DNA of 64,000 nt from CAVXFS01 sp049582805. Its GTDB lineage: Bacteria > Pseudomonadota > Gammaproteobacteria > Burkholderiales > Gallionellaceae. The stretch spans positions 1 to 64,000 of the forward strand of contig JBAUUR010000012.1 in the NCBI GenBank assembly GCA_049582805.1, in the 5' to 3' direction. Positions 1 through 8,410 of this stretch are shown piece by piece. Within the stretch, counting starts at the first letter, position 1, and every line of letters starts with the position of its first letter. The notes beneath the pieces were generated by a model, which saw nothing but the letters and a program-made list of their open reading frames with translations, did no database searches and had not been told where the DNA came from. Both the position numbers and the translations under genes were made by a program.

Positions 1-62
1 GCTTCAAGTGCTACTTTGGCCTTGAACTCGCCACTAAAATTCTTGCGCTTTGTTTCACTCAT
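1..62 (-). CDS. IS3-family transposase OrfA, N-terminal fragment (runs off the window)
   Basis: ATG at 62 opens a frame reading MSETKRKNFSGEFKAKVALE, the usual start of an IS3-family OrfA, whose N-terminal helix-turn-helix contacts the element ends. A purine-rich ribosome site (AAGGAG) lies just upstream. Only 20 codons are inside the window, so integrity cannot be judged. OrfB, which carries the DDE catalytic residues, would lie further left, outside the sequence. Confidence 0.7.
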   Translation of the reverse strand, partial: MSETKRKNFSGEFKAKVALE

Positions 63-122
63 AACCGGCTCCTTGTTGCAGCAGGTTACCACCTTAATTT
101 ATTGTCTGAAAATCGGGGTCCA
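1..122 (-). mobile_element. IS3-family insertion sequence, left end only
   Basis: Read on the minus strand, the element starts at 122 with TGGACCCCGATTTTC, a TG-beginning terminus typical of IS3-family inverted repeats. An orfA start codon lies about 60 bases inside it. The rest of the element is beyond the window edge, so family subgroup, length and target duplication cannot be read. The outer border falls inside the reading frame of a PIN-type toxin gene, which it interrupts. Confidence 0.75.
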
Positions 123-193
123 CTATAAGCTTGCCAATCCATGAACGAACTGGAATCCACTGAGTACAGCATACGCGCCGTACCGTCAGTCAT
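123..193 (-). pseudogene. PIN-like (DUF4411-type) toxin, 5' stub cut by the IS3 element
   Basis: The frame starts at ATG 193, overlapping the stop of the upstream ImmA-type gene (ATGACTGA arrangement), and contains a second in-frame ATG at 172. It reads MLYSVDSSSFMDWQAYS and then enters the IS terminus at 122. A short hydrophobic strand followed by an acidic residue (YSVDSS) is how PIN-domain ribonucleases begin, and ImmA/IrrE-type genes of this family are often followed by a DUF4411 PIN gene. The coupling to the upstream gene supports a toxin partner. Only about 24 codons remain, so the gene is dead unless the element excises. Family assignment is inferred from the stub and its context. Confidence 0.55.
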
Positions 194-1380
194 CACCGAA
201 GTAATCAGAAGAGCCGCTCTGTATTGCGGTCTTCAATTTGTCAAAATGTTCAAACTTCAAATCAAGATAGCGTGCAGCAGTTACCGGAGTAATCCGATTG
301 GCAGACAGCGCCTCAAGTACAAGCTGTATGTATGGGCGCCCATTGCGGCCGAGCGCCTTGGTGACAGGCGTGGCGAATCCCTTGCCTCGTGCCGGCAGAG
401 TCGCAACATAGTTGTCCCATTCTCTCTTCCATACCGAATACCGCTCCCAACTCATAAATCCGGATTCACGTAACCGGGTAGCCAAAGCCAGCGGCGTAAT
501 TCTGAACCGCCTGGCCAATCGCCGTGTTGATTGAATATCCCAATCAGCTCCGCCTAACCCGAGAGAAACAATCTCATTTCGTAAAGCATTCTCCGGGACA
601 AGCGCATTACTAGCCGCGATCTCGGCGAAACGCTCAAGCCCATTCCATTCGTCACTTGACCTGTCTTCCCTGATTGCAGGCGCCTCTTCATGCCCGGCAG
701 CCAGCATCAAATGCACGAGTTCGTGCAATACCGTATAACTCCTGACTTCCGGAATTTCTTTGTTATTGATACCAACCACTGGAAGCGGCGTTCTCAACAA
801 AGCCAGGCCGCGCACTTCAGAAATAGCCACTTTGCTGAATTGAAAAACCAGCACGCCCAGGTTCTCAACCGCGGAACGCCATGATGCCCATGCGCGCCAT
901 TCGTTGGGCCATGCCAACTGGTCATCCAGAGACACGCCCAGCGCTGCTCTTAAACGCGCGCCGACCTCAATGGGCGATTCCTTTAATTTCGCACTCAAGG
1001 AAAATTCTGGAACAACCTCCCCAAGTTCGCCCATCAGATTCAGCGTGTTTTCACGCCGCGCCAGCATTTGCCGCAGGTTCAGTCGCAACTCCGGCGACTC
1101 ATGCCCTGGAATTACATGAGGAAGCCGTCTATATTCAGCTGCAAGCGGTGTTAGCTGGGGAGGTTCAGGCAGAAAAAAAACACTGAGTGGCCGATGGAAG
1201 AAATGCGCAAGAGGTTTCTACCTGGCGCATTGTGGGAAGTGATTCCCCCTTCTCCCAGGCCTCAACCTTTTCAGGCTTTACATTTAGCCGTTTCGCCACT
1301 CGAAACAACTCAAAGCCGCTTTCTTGGCGAGCCCAGGAAAGCAGCGTGGGGTTAATCGAAATGTGTTGAGGAGTTGGCAT
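186..1380 (-). pseudogene. XRE-ImmA/IrrE family metallopeptidase-like antitoxin, frameshifted
   Basis: Two adjacent minus-strand frames together make one protein of about 398 codons, the normal size for XRE/ImmA-IrrE (COG2856) proteins. Frame one (from ATG 1380) carries an N-terminal helix-turn-helix with the characteristic AWEKGESLPTMRQVE ending. The sequence then needs a one-base shift between about 1212 and 1220, after which it continues in the frame of the downstream part (LAHFFHRPLSVFFLPEPPQL and onward). The second part holds the zinc motif HELVH and a downstream glutamate-rich helix (ERFAEIAASNALVP). Proteins of this type act as antitoxins or regulators beside PIN toxins. The shift could be a true mutation or a sequencing error; loss of the toxin partner makes decay plausible. 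Confidence 0.75.
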
Positions 1381-1545
1381 AGGGTAGGATCAAGCGAAAC
1401 ATTTTCGCCGTAATTATCCCCCAAATGAACTGGACAATACAGCTTGGCACAACTGCGATGGGCGTTGCGATAAATAAATCAGACTCCATTTCTGCTTAAA
1501 AACAATTCGAAGCTGACCCGTTTAGTCTTGGACGATCTGAGACAT

Positions 1546-2454
1546 TTAGCTCCTCGATTTCATATTTGATTTGATTTTTCGAATAACGTTTTTGTAGTAG
1601 ATGCTCTTATCTTCGTTTGGTCTATCACATGCCTGAACTAATACATTATTCGCCCGCAGAAATCTTAGCTTCGTTCGGTCCAAATCTTCTCGCTGCTTAG
1701 GACAGTAGTAGTAAATCTTATTTTGGATATTCAGCTCGCTTCTTTTGATAGCGGCGCGCGCCCGAAAGGTCAATAACCACCATAAATGAATTTCAACGAA
1801 ATCCAGCCCCAAGCCTACTATATGGACATCATGTGTAAAAAACACATCTAACCAACTCTCGATTTCATTTGGGTTGTTACTTCTTAATTTCTTGGTTATT
1901 GGGTCAGGACGGAAGTCTTTGTATGAATCGCCTGTTCCAGACACCACATAGTTACGCATAGCCTGCAAGTAACCGGAGTAATGCTCATATCCGAGAGCAA
2001 TTGAGTTTGGTGTGTGTGCATCACCGTGGATATGCCAGAACCGAACATTTTTAGCCTTGTAATGCCTAAAGATGCTGTATCGAGTCTCAGATACCCTGCC
2101 TTCGTTTTTAAGTTTGGGTGGCGTTTTTTTTAATGCCTGCTCTAATGTGAATTCGTAATTTGTGGTTAATACCTCTTTAATTCCAAGATTCAACAAATCA
2201 GTATGTATTTTGTTTGGTCTTAGCCCTTGTACTTTATTCCCAATAAATCGTTTAATATCATTCTCTGATTTCGTGCCATGAGTTTCTGCGTAAATACATA
2301 TTTCCTCATAGAACAAAGGAAACTGCTCTCGCAAATCATTTATCTTATTTTTTGCCCCTACATCTTTTACCAAATCCTTAAGTAGCTGCGCCCAATCGTA
2401 ACCGGGACTTAGTGAATTAATATCATTGCCGATCAAGAGCGCATTCTTATTCAT
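1546..2454 (-). CDS. SIR2-domain protein, predicted NAD-consuming defence effector
   Basis: The 302-residue product has an N-terminal nucleotide-fold start (ALLIGNDINSL), a TTNYE motif at residues 97-101 and an HIHGDAH motif at 141-147, matching the Asn and His positions of SIR2-like enzymes such as those in Thoeris and other anti-phage systems. Such domains hydrolyse NAD+ on infection. No transmembrane segment or sensor domain is evident, and the last 100 residues are unassigned. It is the last gene of a leftward operon, 31 bases after a predicted nuclease gene, downstream of type I restriction genes. The low GC of this gene and its neighbour contrasts with the flanks and suggests transfer. 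The SIR2 fold is fairly secure; the substrate and trigger are unknown. Confidence 0.75.
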   Translation of the reverse strand: MNKNALLIGNDINSLSPGYDWAQLLKDLVKDVGAKNKINDLREQFPLFYEEICIYAETHGTKSENDIKRFIGNKVQGLRPNKIHTDLLNLGIKEVLTTNYEFTLEQALKKTPPKLKNEGRVSETRYSIFRHYKAKNVRFWHIHGDAHTPNSIALGYEHYSGYLQAMRNYVVSGTGDSYKDFRPDPITKKLRSNNPNEIESWLDVFFTHDVHIVGLGLDFVEIHLWWLLTFRARAAIKRSELNIQNKIYYYCPKQREDLDRTKLRFLRANNVLVQACDRPNEDKSIYYKNVIRKIKSNMKSRS

Positions 2455-2485
2455 AATCCAGCCAACTTTCTAAATTATTTTGATT

Positions 2486-3919
2486 CTAAAGTTTGCTTGC
2501 TGAACGTCGCTTTGAGCCATCGATGAACACGATTTCGGATGTCGGCTCGCCCCGTGTAGCCTGCTCATTTTTGGCCTTGAGCAAATCTTGATCTTTCTTA
2601 CCCATCCCACCAACATTGATGACAACATAAACGCCCTTCGATGTTTTTTCGGATTTCTTGTAAGCCTCGAGTTGCTTCTCATAACCAGCAACAACTTTAG
2701 GACTATCAGAGAGCTTGATTTCAACCATGATCTTAGCCTTGGCACCTACAGAAAATTTGAAATCAACTACACCAGTCCCAGTGTCCATCTCTGGACTTAC
2801 ATCTAGATTATTCGCCTCGCAATAACTATAAGCTACCGCAAAGAATAAACGTTGAGCAGATTTCTCTGGCCGCCTCTTCACACCTTGCCACAGTTCTTTC
2901 CATAGCCCTTTATCTTCAACCAAGAAGCAAAACTGGTTCACAATTTTCAAAACAATTTCGTAAACATCATCTATTGATGCTGCTGCACCTAGCATCAACG
3001 TTAAAGGCTCGTCGCGCGCGGCAGAGGTAAGTAAGTCTCGCCACTTCAACAAGCCTTGAGGATCTTTCTCAAAGTCATAACTGGTCGGTATGGCTTCATG
3101 AATAGACTGCATCAGCGCTTCAAATGCATCTTTGCTTGCCAGCACCGATCTCCTAATTTCACTTTTTTGTCGCCTGCTTTTGGCCTCCCAAATAGCACCG
3201 ATCAACCGATTTGTCGTTGCTCGTAGCAGCGCATTCTTACGTGCCGCCTCACACACACTATCCCAATCTTGAGCAAGGGGTAATTCCCTAAGCACATCTT
3301 TAGGCAAGAGGATAATTGGGGTACGGCGAGTAGCCGTCGGATTTACTGGGAGATGAATAGATTGTGTGCCAAATTGGAACAGCTCTGTTGGCACATCAAG
3401 TGAATTAAGCACTCTCGTATTAAATTCAAACAAATCAGAAAGAATAATATTTGTTGTCATATCGCTAATCAAATCAGGCCCAACACCCTCCTCAAGCAAT
3501 GGGAGAGCAACAAACAAATCAGGATCAACAACCCCCAGATCAACGATTTCTTTAGCAGTGGTCAGGATTCGGCTAGATAATTCTGGACCAAAGGCACTCC
3601 CTCGTATCGAGGCAGCACTGTAGCCCAAGCAAGTCCCGGGTACTTCTGAAAAATGAAGCCTACGTTGCGCCTCACGCCAAGCAACATCACCTATACGCGT
3701 AGATGCTTTTAGAAGCTTGATTATCTCTGCAAAATAATTACGAAATGATTTTGTTCCCTTTCGAATCTCGGGGTGCTTACTAACACCCAGAAGAAGAGGG
3801 TCAATAAATAATTTCACGTCGACATTCAGCGTTGGATCAAGAACGCCAAGTCCATCCAGTACTGACTCGTGTACACCGAAGTGTTCTGAAAATTGGATGG
3901 GATTACGTATTTTACCCAT
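2486..3919 (-). CDS. Uncharacterised protein with C-terminal PD-(D/E)XK nuclease-like domain
   Basis: This is a 477-residue protein of no family I can name. Residues 355-435 look like a PD-(D/E)XK nuclease core: Asp386 in VVDFKFS, then Glu400 and Lys402 in VEIKLSD, followed by a helix with KQLEAYKKSE and a strand GVYVVINVG. The first 350 residues are mostly helical with no recognised motif and could be a sensor or DNA-binding part. It starts at ATG 3919, 27 bases after hsdS and 31 bases before the SIR2 gene, so it is probably co-transcribed with both. The placement suggests a defence role. The nuclease call rests on motif reading only. Confidence 0.6.
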   Translation of the reverse strand: MGKIRNPIQFSEHFGVHESVLDGLGVLDPTLNVDVKLFIDPLLLGVSKHPEIRKGTKSFRNYFAEIIKLLKASTRIGDVAWREAQRRLHFSEVPGTCLGYSAASIRGSAFGPELSSRILTTAKEIVDLGVVDPDLFVALPLLEEGVGPDLISDMTTNIILSDLFEFNTRVLNSLDVPTELFQFGTQSIHLPVNPTATRRTPIILLPKDVLRELPLAQDWDSVCEAARKNALLRATTNRLIGAIWEAKSRRQKSEIRRSVLASKDAFEALMQSIHEAIPTSYDFEKDPQGLLKWRDLLTSAARDEPLTLMLGAAASIDDVYEIVLKIVNQFCFLVEDKGLWKELWQGVKRRPEKSAQRLFFAVAYSYCEANNLDVSPEMDTGTGVVDFKFSVGAKAKIMVEIKLSDSPKVVAGYEKQLEAYKKSEKTSKGVYVVINVGGMGKKDQDLLKAKNEQATRGEPTSEIVFIDGSKRRSASKL

Positions 3920-3946
3920 GGCTTAAAGTTTCAATTTTTATGCACG

Positions 3947-5320
3947 TTAATCGTGGCAGGAAAATGATTTAGCCAGAATTGACTGACGCAGGTGTTCGGC
4001 GCGCTTGACGTTGGCGTCAACCTGCTCATCGACTTCGCGGATGAGGGAGAGGCGACGGTCGACTTCGGTGACAATGCGGTGTTGTTCAGCAATGGGCGGC
4101 ACCGGAACTCTAAATAGCTTCACGTCACCAACGTTGATATGGGCAACAGTGCTTCCAAGCGACTGAGCACGATATTGTGATTTAACGATTTCCGAGTGCA
4201 GGGTATGTCTGAGCAAGCTATTCAAAAACAAGGTGGAGGCCCTGAGGAGCATTACCCTCTGACCTAAACATGGCTTCATTCGATCAGGAACCAGAACTGC
4301 CGTGCCTATAGTTCCCTCTCTCGCGAAAACGATATCTCCAGTTTTTGGTTCAAGCCGCGCAATGCGCTCTTGGTAGGTCGCATCGTCAACGTACCTGGCG
4401 CGCTCGATTGCCAAGCCTTCGGATGTCATCCATGTGGTATCAACGCATGGAATACCCTCGCTCTGGAATCGTGGCGTACTGTGCGGGCAGTCGACTATCT
4501 GCTCACACACCGAATCAACTGTAGCCCACACCCACCCCGCCGGTAATTCGGCTAGGTCGGAGGTGTCTGGCGCGGCGGGTTCTTTGTATTTGCCCTTGCC
4601 TTGCCACTGGCTGCGGCGGGTTTCGAGGATGCGTTGCAGGAGTTGGGCGCCGGTTTCGTAGCTGCGGCCTTCGCGGCGGGCGAGTCCGGCTTCGGTTTCG
4701 ACGAGGCGGCCTTCGACGGCGGCTTTGAGGACGGAAGCTTTGTAGCGCTTGAGGTTGGCCTTGACGTGCTTGAGGTTGGCGACGGCTTCGTCGAGGCGGG
4801 AGAATTGTTTTTCGATTTCCGCGACGATGAGTTTTTGTTGGTCGAGGGGTGCGACGGGAATCGGTAATTGTTTTGCTTTGGCGCCGGAAAGCTCAAGAAA
4901 GGTTGTGCCGCTCGCCATGCTCTCCGCCAGATCTTTGCTTCCCTTTAACCACCAGTACACGTAATCCGGCAGAACGCCTTCCTTCAGGACAAAGCTCTTG
5001 AAGCCTTGGTTTGTGCAGACAGGTCTAGAAGCAATTGCGACATAGCCAATCGGTGCACGCGACGTAAACAGCACCGTGCCTGCCGGTATCATTTTGGCGG
5101 AAGATTCTTCCAGCCCCTTTTTCGTTATGAAGCGAGCACCATGGGCGATGTACTTCGCTGTATAGCCAGATAGATCGGCGGGTGTTATCCAAGAGATCGT
5201 GCCACTCTCATAATTGGTTGGGTCGTTAGTTTTCGGGGTACCACCGCCAACGACATCAGCGATCTCGCCCATAGTCGTCCATTTCCAATCCGGTGGTAGC
5301 TCGATCAGTTCGGTATTCAT
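3947..5320 (-). CDS. hsdS: Type I restriction-modification specificity subunit S
   Basis: The protein has 457 residues with the two-half architecture of HsdS. Target recognition domain 1 covers about residues 10-160 (LPPDWKWTTMGEIADVVGGG). A conserved helical spacer lies at 165-215 (PLDQQKLIVAEIEKQFSRLD). The second recognition domain spans about 260-410, and a closing helix starts with PPIAEQHRIVTEVDRRLS. It gives the methylase and nuclease their bipartite DNA target. The start codon overlaps the hsdR stop (ATGA), so translation is coupled. The partner methylase gene hsdM is missing from the window. Both halves appear intact, with no frameshift. Confidence 0.92.
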   Translation of the reverse strand: MNTELIELPPDWKWTTMGEIADVVGGGTPKTNDPTNYESGTISWITPADLSGYTAKYIAHGARFITKKGLEESSAKMIPAGTVLFTSRAPIGYVAIASRPVCTNQGFKSFVLKEGVLPDYVYWWLKGSKDLAESMASGTTFLELSGAKAKQLPIPVAPLDQQKLIVAEIEKQFSRLDEAVANLKHVKANLKRYKASVLKAAVEGRLVETEAGLARREGRSYETGAQLLQRILETRRSQWQGKGKYKEPAAPDTSDLAELPAGWVWATVDSVCEQIVDCPHSTPRFQSEGIPCVDTTWMTSEGLAIERARYVDDATYQERIARLEPKTGDIVFAREGTIGTAVLVPDRMKPCLGQRVMLLRASTLFLNSLLRHTLHSEIVKSQYRAQSLGSTVAHINVGDVKLFRVPVPPIAEQHRIVTEVDRRLSLIREVDEQVDANVKRAEHLRQSILAKSFSCHD

Positions 5321-8229
5321 GCCGCCAATGTCTCGTTCAATTCTTCAATGATCGTGTTCAGCTTGTCGCCGAATAGTTGATGCACTTTGCCGAGTCCGCC
5401 TTGTTGCGAAAATGGTGCGTACTCGAAATCGTCTGGCTCGATGCTGAGGTTTGCGGCGATGTGGTCGCGGATCATTTCGAGCCATTGGAGTTGTTCCTCT
5501 GTGAAAGGCTCTGGATTCCCGCTTTCGCGGGAATGACGACCTTGGGTAGCGAGCCATACCCTGAAGTTGGTGTTGACGCGCTCGGGGAACGGGATGAGTT
5601 CGTTGTCCTGGTGGATGGCGAAACGCACGAGGGACACGAGGTCGGTGAGGATGCGTTTGGCACTGGTGCCTTTGACCTTGGATTTTTCCAGCGCGGCGTA
5701 GGCGTTCCAGAGTTGGGATTCGTTCCACAGATAGGGTGGCTTTTCGATGGCGTCGGCGAGTTCCTTGATGTGCTCGAATTGCAGGCGTTTGCCTGCCTGC
5801 GTCACTCTGTGACGCGCAGGTAAACTGTAGAGCACTTGCAGGGCGGTGATTTCGTCCTTGTGGTCGTTGATGAATTGCTCGAAGGACTGGACCATGCCTT
5901 TGGCGCGGTCGAGGGCTTCGGCGGAGAAACCGCTTTCGAGGATTTCGTCGGCGCTGACGTGGTCGATGGTGATTTCGGTTTTTGCTTTTAGGTCGATTAA
6001 GAGTTGGCGCAGGGTTGGGTCGTGCAGGGGTTTGACGGCGTCATTGACGATGCGGGCGCGGGCTTCGATGCGCTGGGTTTCTGGATTCAGGCTTTCGCCG
6101 GAATGACGGCTTCCCTCTCCCCCGCCCTCTCCCGGAGGGAGAGGGGGTTGGATGGCGCCCTCCCCCAGAGGGAGAGGGAGTGTGCTGTCGGGGTCGAGGG
6201 AATGGACGATGCGGTGGGCGAGGTCTTTTAGGCCGAAGCCGCCGCTGGCGGCGCGGATTTTTTGGTCGTCGGAGGCAGAGATACGGTGTTCCATTCTTGC
6301 GAGGCGGCCGGCGAGCGAGGTGAGGACGTCGTCTTCGGTGTTGCCGAAGGCGACGGCCTGCATGAGTTTTTCGAAGCTGACGGTGGGCTTTTGCTCCATG
6401 GGGCGCGAATCGGTTTTGTCCTGCTCGCAGACGCCGACGGCGTCGACGATGACGAAGTGGTCCTTGGCTTTGGCATCGGGCGTGACGCTTTGCAGGTCAT
6501 CAGTTTTCATGATGCGCACACCGCGGCCTTTCATCTGCTCGAAGTAGGCGCGGGATTTGACGGCACGCATGAACATGACGATTTCCACCGCCTTGATGTC
6601 AGTGCCGGTGGCGATCATGTCTACCGTTACCGCGATGCGCGGCATGGGACTGGTGCGGAATTCGTTGATGAGGTCTTTAGGTTTCGCGCCGGTGGTGCGG
6701 TAGGTGATCTTCTGCGCAAAGTCGTTGCCCTTGGCGAATTCCTCGCGCACGATCTCGACGATGTTTTCGGCGTGTGCGTCGTCCTTGGCGAAGATGAGGG
6801 TCTTGGGCACCCAATCGCGGCCGGGGAAGATTTCGGTGAAGAGCTTGTCGCGGAAGGTGCGGATGATGGTGCGGATCTGGTCCGGGGCGACCACGTCGCG
6901 GTCGAGCTGGTTAGGGTCGTAGCTGAAGTCGTCGTCGAGCTGTTCCCAGCGCTTCTTGCGGGTGTCGCGCTCCATGATCTGCACTGCGTAGCCGGACTCC
7001 ACCTTGGAGCCGGTCTCGGTGATTCTGGTGCGGATGCGGTAGACATCGTAGTTGACGTTGACGCCGTCGGCCACGGCCATTTCGTGGTTGTATTCCATCA
7101 CCAGGTTCTGGTGGAAGAAGCCGAAAGTCTGCTTGCTGGGCGTGGCGGTGAGGCCGATCAGGTAGGCGTCGAAGTATTCCAGCACCTGCGCCCAGAGGTT
7201 GTAGATGGAGCGGTGACATTCGTCGGTGATGATGATGTCGAAGCTCTCGATGGGGATGCTGGGGTTGTATTCGATGGGTTCCGGTTGATTGAACAGGCCG
7301 CTGAGTTGATCGACTGATTCTTCTTCGAGGTCTTCTGGCAGGTCTCTACCCTTGAGCATCGAGTACATGCGCTGAATGGTGCAGATGCAGACCCGCGCGG
7401 TGGTGTCGAGGGTGTTGCCCTGCAGGCGCTGGACAATGTATTCCTCGGTGAACTTGAAGTTGTTGTAGGGCGAGGCGTATTGCTGGAATTCCTTCAGCGT
7501 CTGGTCGGCGAGATTGCCGCGGTCGACCAGGAACAGGACTCTTCTTGCGCCGGCGAACTTGATCAGGCGGTAGATGAAGCTGATGGCGGTGAAAGTCTTG
7601 CCGGAGCCGGTGGCCATCTGGATCAGGGCGCGCGGACGGTTTTCCCTGAGCGATTGTTCGAGGTTGTGGATGGCGGTGACTTGCGCGGGCCAGAGGCCTT
7701 GTTCGACCAGGTACGGCATGTTGCGCAGGTTTGCCAGAAACGTTCCCGGCGCGAATTGCGCGGCTGGTGCAGGATTGCCGCCGCCAATGTTCAGCACCGT
7801 GGCTTGCGGCAGCAGACTGATCCACTCGGCCAGTATTTGCGGTTTATGGAAGGCGAACACCGGGCGCGAGCGCGGTTGCGGATCGAGGCCGTTGGTGAAG
7901 CGGGTTTCGATGCCGGTGGACTGGTAGGCGAACGGCAAGGGATTGCGCCAGCACGGCAGGCCGTCGGGCAGGCCTTGTTTGTATTTGTCGGATTGGGTTT
8001 CGACGCCGCTCAAGGGAAAACCCTCTTTCTTGGCCTCGATCACGCCGGCCGCCTTGCCATCCACATACAGCAGGTAGTCGGCAAAACCGTGGCCGGACTT
8101 GAGCGGGAATTCGCGAATCGCCACGCCTCGCGCTGCATGGATATTGGCGGCAGACGCGTCGCACACAAGCCAGCCTGCCTGCGCAAGCAAATGGTCGATA
8201 TTTTGTCTGGCGAGTTCTTCAGGCGACAC
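5317..8229 (-). CDS. hsdR: Type I restriction enzyme R subunit (endonuclease and DNA translocase)
   Basis: The 970-residue HsdR has an N-terminal PD-(D/E)XK nuclease (Asp51, Glu65, Lys67 in IEAKK), Walker A ATGSGKT near 206-212 and a DECH box at 336-339, followed by TATPS and the second RecA-like domain. It cuts DNA after ATP-driven translocation when bound to HsdM and HsdS. The start is GTG at 8229 without a clear Shine-Dalgarno site. It is the first gene of the hsdR-hsdS-nuclease-SIR2 operon. Two or three palindromic repeats lie inside the frame (5511-5540, 6081-6182 and perhaps 5797-5821), adding stretches such as PLPLGEG and RHSRESGNPE without breaking it. Whether the enlarged protein works is unknown. 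Confidence 0.93.
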   Translation of the reverse strand: MSPEELARQNIDHLLAQAGWLVCDASAANIHAARGVAIREFPLKSGHGFADYLLYVDGKAAGVIEAKKEGFPLSGVETQSDKYKQGLPDGLPCWRNPLPFAYQSTGIETRFTNGLDPQPRSRPVFAFHKPQILAEWISLLPQATVLNIGGGNPAPAAQFAPGTFLANLRNMPYLVEQGLWPAQVTAIHNLEQSLRENRPRALIQMATGSGKTFTAISFIYRLIKFAGARRVLFLVDRGNLADQTLKEFQQYASPYNNFKFTEEYIVQRLQGNTLDTTARVCICTIQRMYSMLKGRDLPEDLEEESVDQLSGLFNQPEPIEYNPSIPIESFDIIITDECHRSIYNLWAQVLEYFDAYLIGLTATPSKQTFGFFHQNLVMEYNHEMAVADGVNVNYDVYRIRTRITETGSKVESGYAVQIMERDTRKKRWEQLDDDFSYDPNQLDRDVVAPDQIRTIIRTFRDKLFTEIFPGRDWVPKTLIFAKDDAHAENIVEIVREEFAKGNDFAQKITYRTTGAKPKDLINEFRTSPMPRIAVTVDMIATGTDIKAVEIVMFMRAVKSRAYFEQMKGRGVRIMKTDDLQSVTPDAKAKDHFVIVDAVGVCEQDKTDSRPMEQKPTVSFEKLMQAVAFGNTEDDVLTSLAGRLARMEHRISASDDQKIRAASGGFGLKDLAHRIVHSLDPDSTLPLPLGEGAIQPPLPPGEGGGEGSRHSGESLNPETQRIEARARIVNDAVKPLHDPTLRQLLIDLKAKTEITIDHVSADEILESGFSAEALDRAKGMVQSFEQFINDHKDEITALQVLYSLPARHRVTQAGKRLQFEHIKELADAIEKPPYLWNESQLWNAYAALEKSKVKGTSAKRILTDLVSLVRFAIHQDNELIPFPERVNTNFRVWLATQGRHSRESGNPEPFTEEQLQWLEMIRDHIAANLSIEPDDFEYAPFSQQGGLGKVHQLFGDKLNTIIEELNETLAA
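5511..5540. repeat. Palindromic GGATTCCCGC/GCGGGAATGAC repeat inside hsdR
   Basis: Perfect 8-base arms ATTCCCGC and GCGGGAAT flank a TTTC loop, followed by GAC. The same family appears at 6081-6110, 10974-11041 and 24650-24697. Here it is translated in frame as RHSRESGNPE in HsdR, between conserved helicase C-terminal segments, so it is probably a tolerated insertion. Confidence 0.8.
5797..5821. repeat. Possible imperfect palindrome inside hsdR
   Basis: The stretch CTGCGTCAC TCT GTGACGCGCAG folds into a hairpin with a two-base bulge. In HsdR it encodes ARHRVTQAGK, which seems extra compared with the usual LYSRPY..LTF run before the KELADAI helix. It may be a third in-frame repeat insertion, but only the palindrome is directly visible. 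Confidence 0.4.
6081..6182. repeat. Composite GGAATGAC and CCCTCTCCC/GGGAGAGGG palindromic repeat inside hsdR
   Basis: A GGATTCAGGC/CCGGAATGAC unit is followed by a double hairpin built from CCCTCTCCC and GGGAGAGGG. Length and phase keep the hsdR frame open, giving PLPLGEGAIQPPLPPGEGGG and RHSGESLNPE. Similar units lie at 19675-19790, 33578-33661, 34520-34587 and within dinG (62550-62635). Confidence 0.8.
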
Positions 8230-8410
8230 AGTATTTTTTATGGGAACTGGAGTTCCCTATTCCACTAATAGCGGCTGAGTGTCGCACCCTATGGGGGCGC
8301 TGTCCATATGCCAAAAGGCATACACTCTCAGCCTTGCAGCGATATTCATCGAACGATACTTCCGGCTGTTCGTGCTCGCCTGTTGCATATGATGCAGATT
8401 CTCGAATCGG
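8230..8410. other. Intergenic region with hairpins upstream of hsdR
   Basis: The gap between the MazG-like gene and hsdR contains a TGGGAACTGGAGTTCCC hairpin next to the hsdR start and a longer structure with GGCTGAGTGT pairing to ACACTCTCAGCC around GCCAAAAGGC. It probably holds the operon promoter, though I could not identify convincing -35/-10 boxes. No hsdM remnant is recognisable here. Confidence 0.4.

Noticed and set aside
6262..7317. Long plus-strand frame of 351 codons opposite hsdR
   Set aside because: It is a codon-bias shadow of hsdR, rich in Val/Gly/Asp/His without any domain, and hsdR is fully supported on the other strand.
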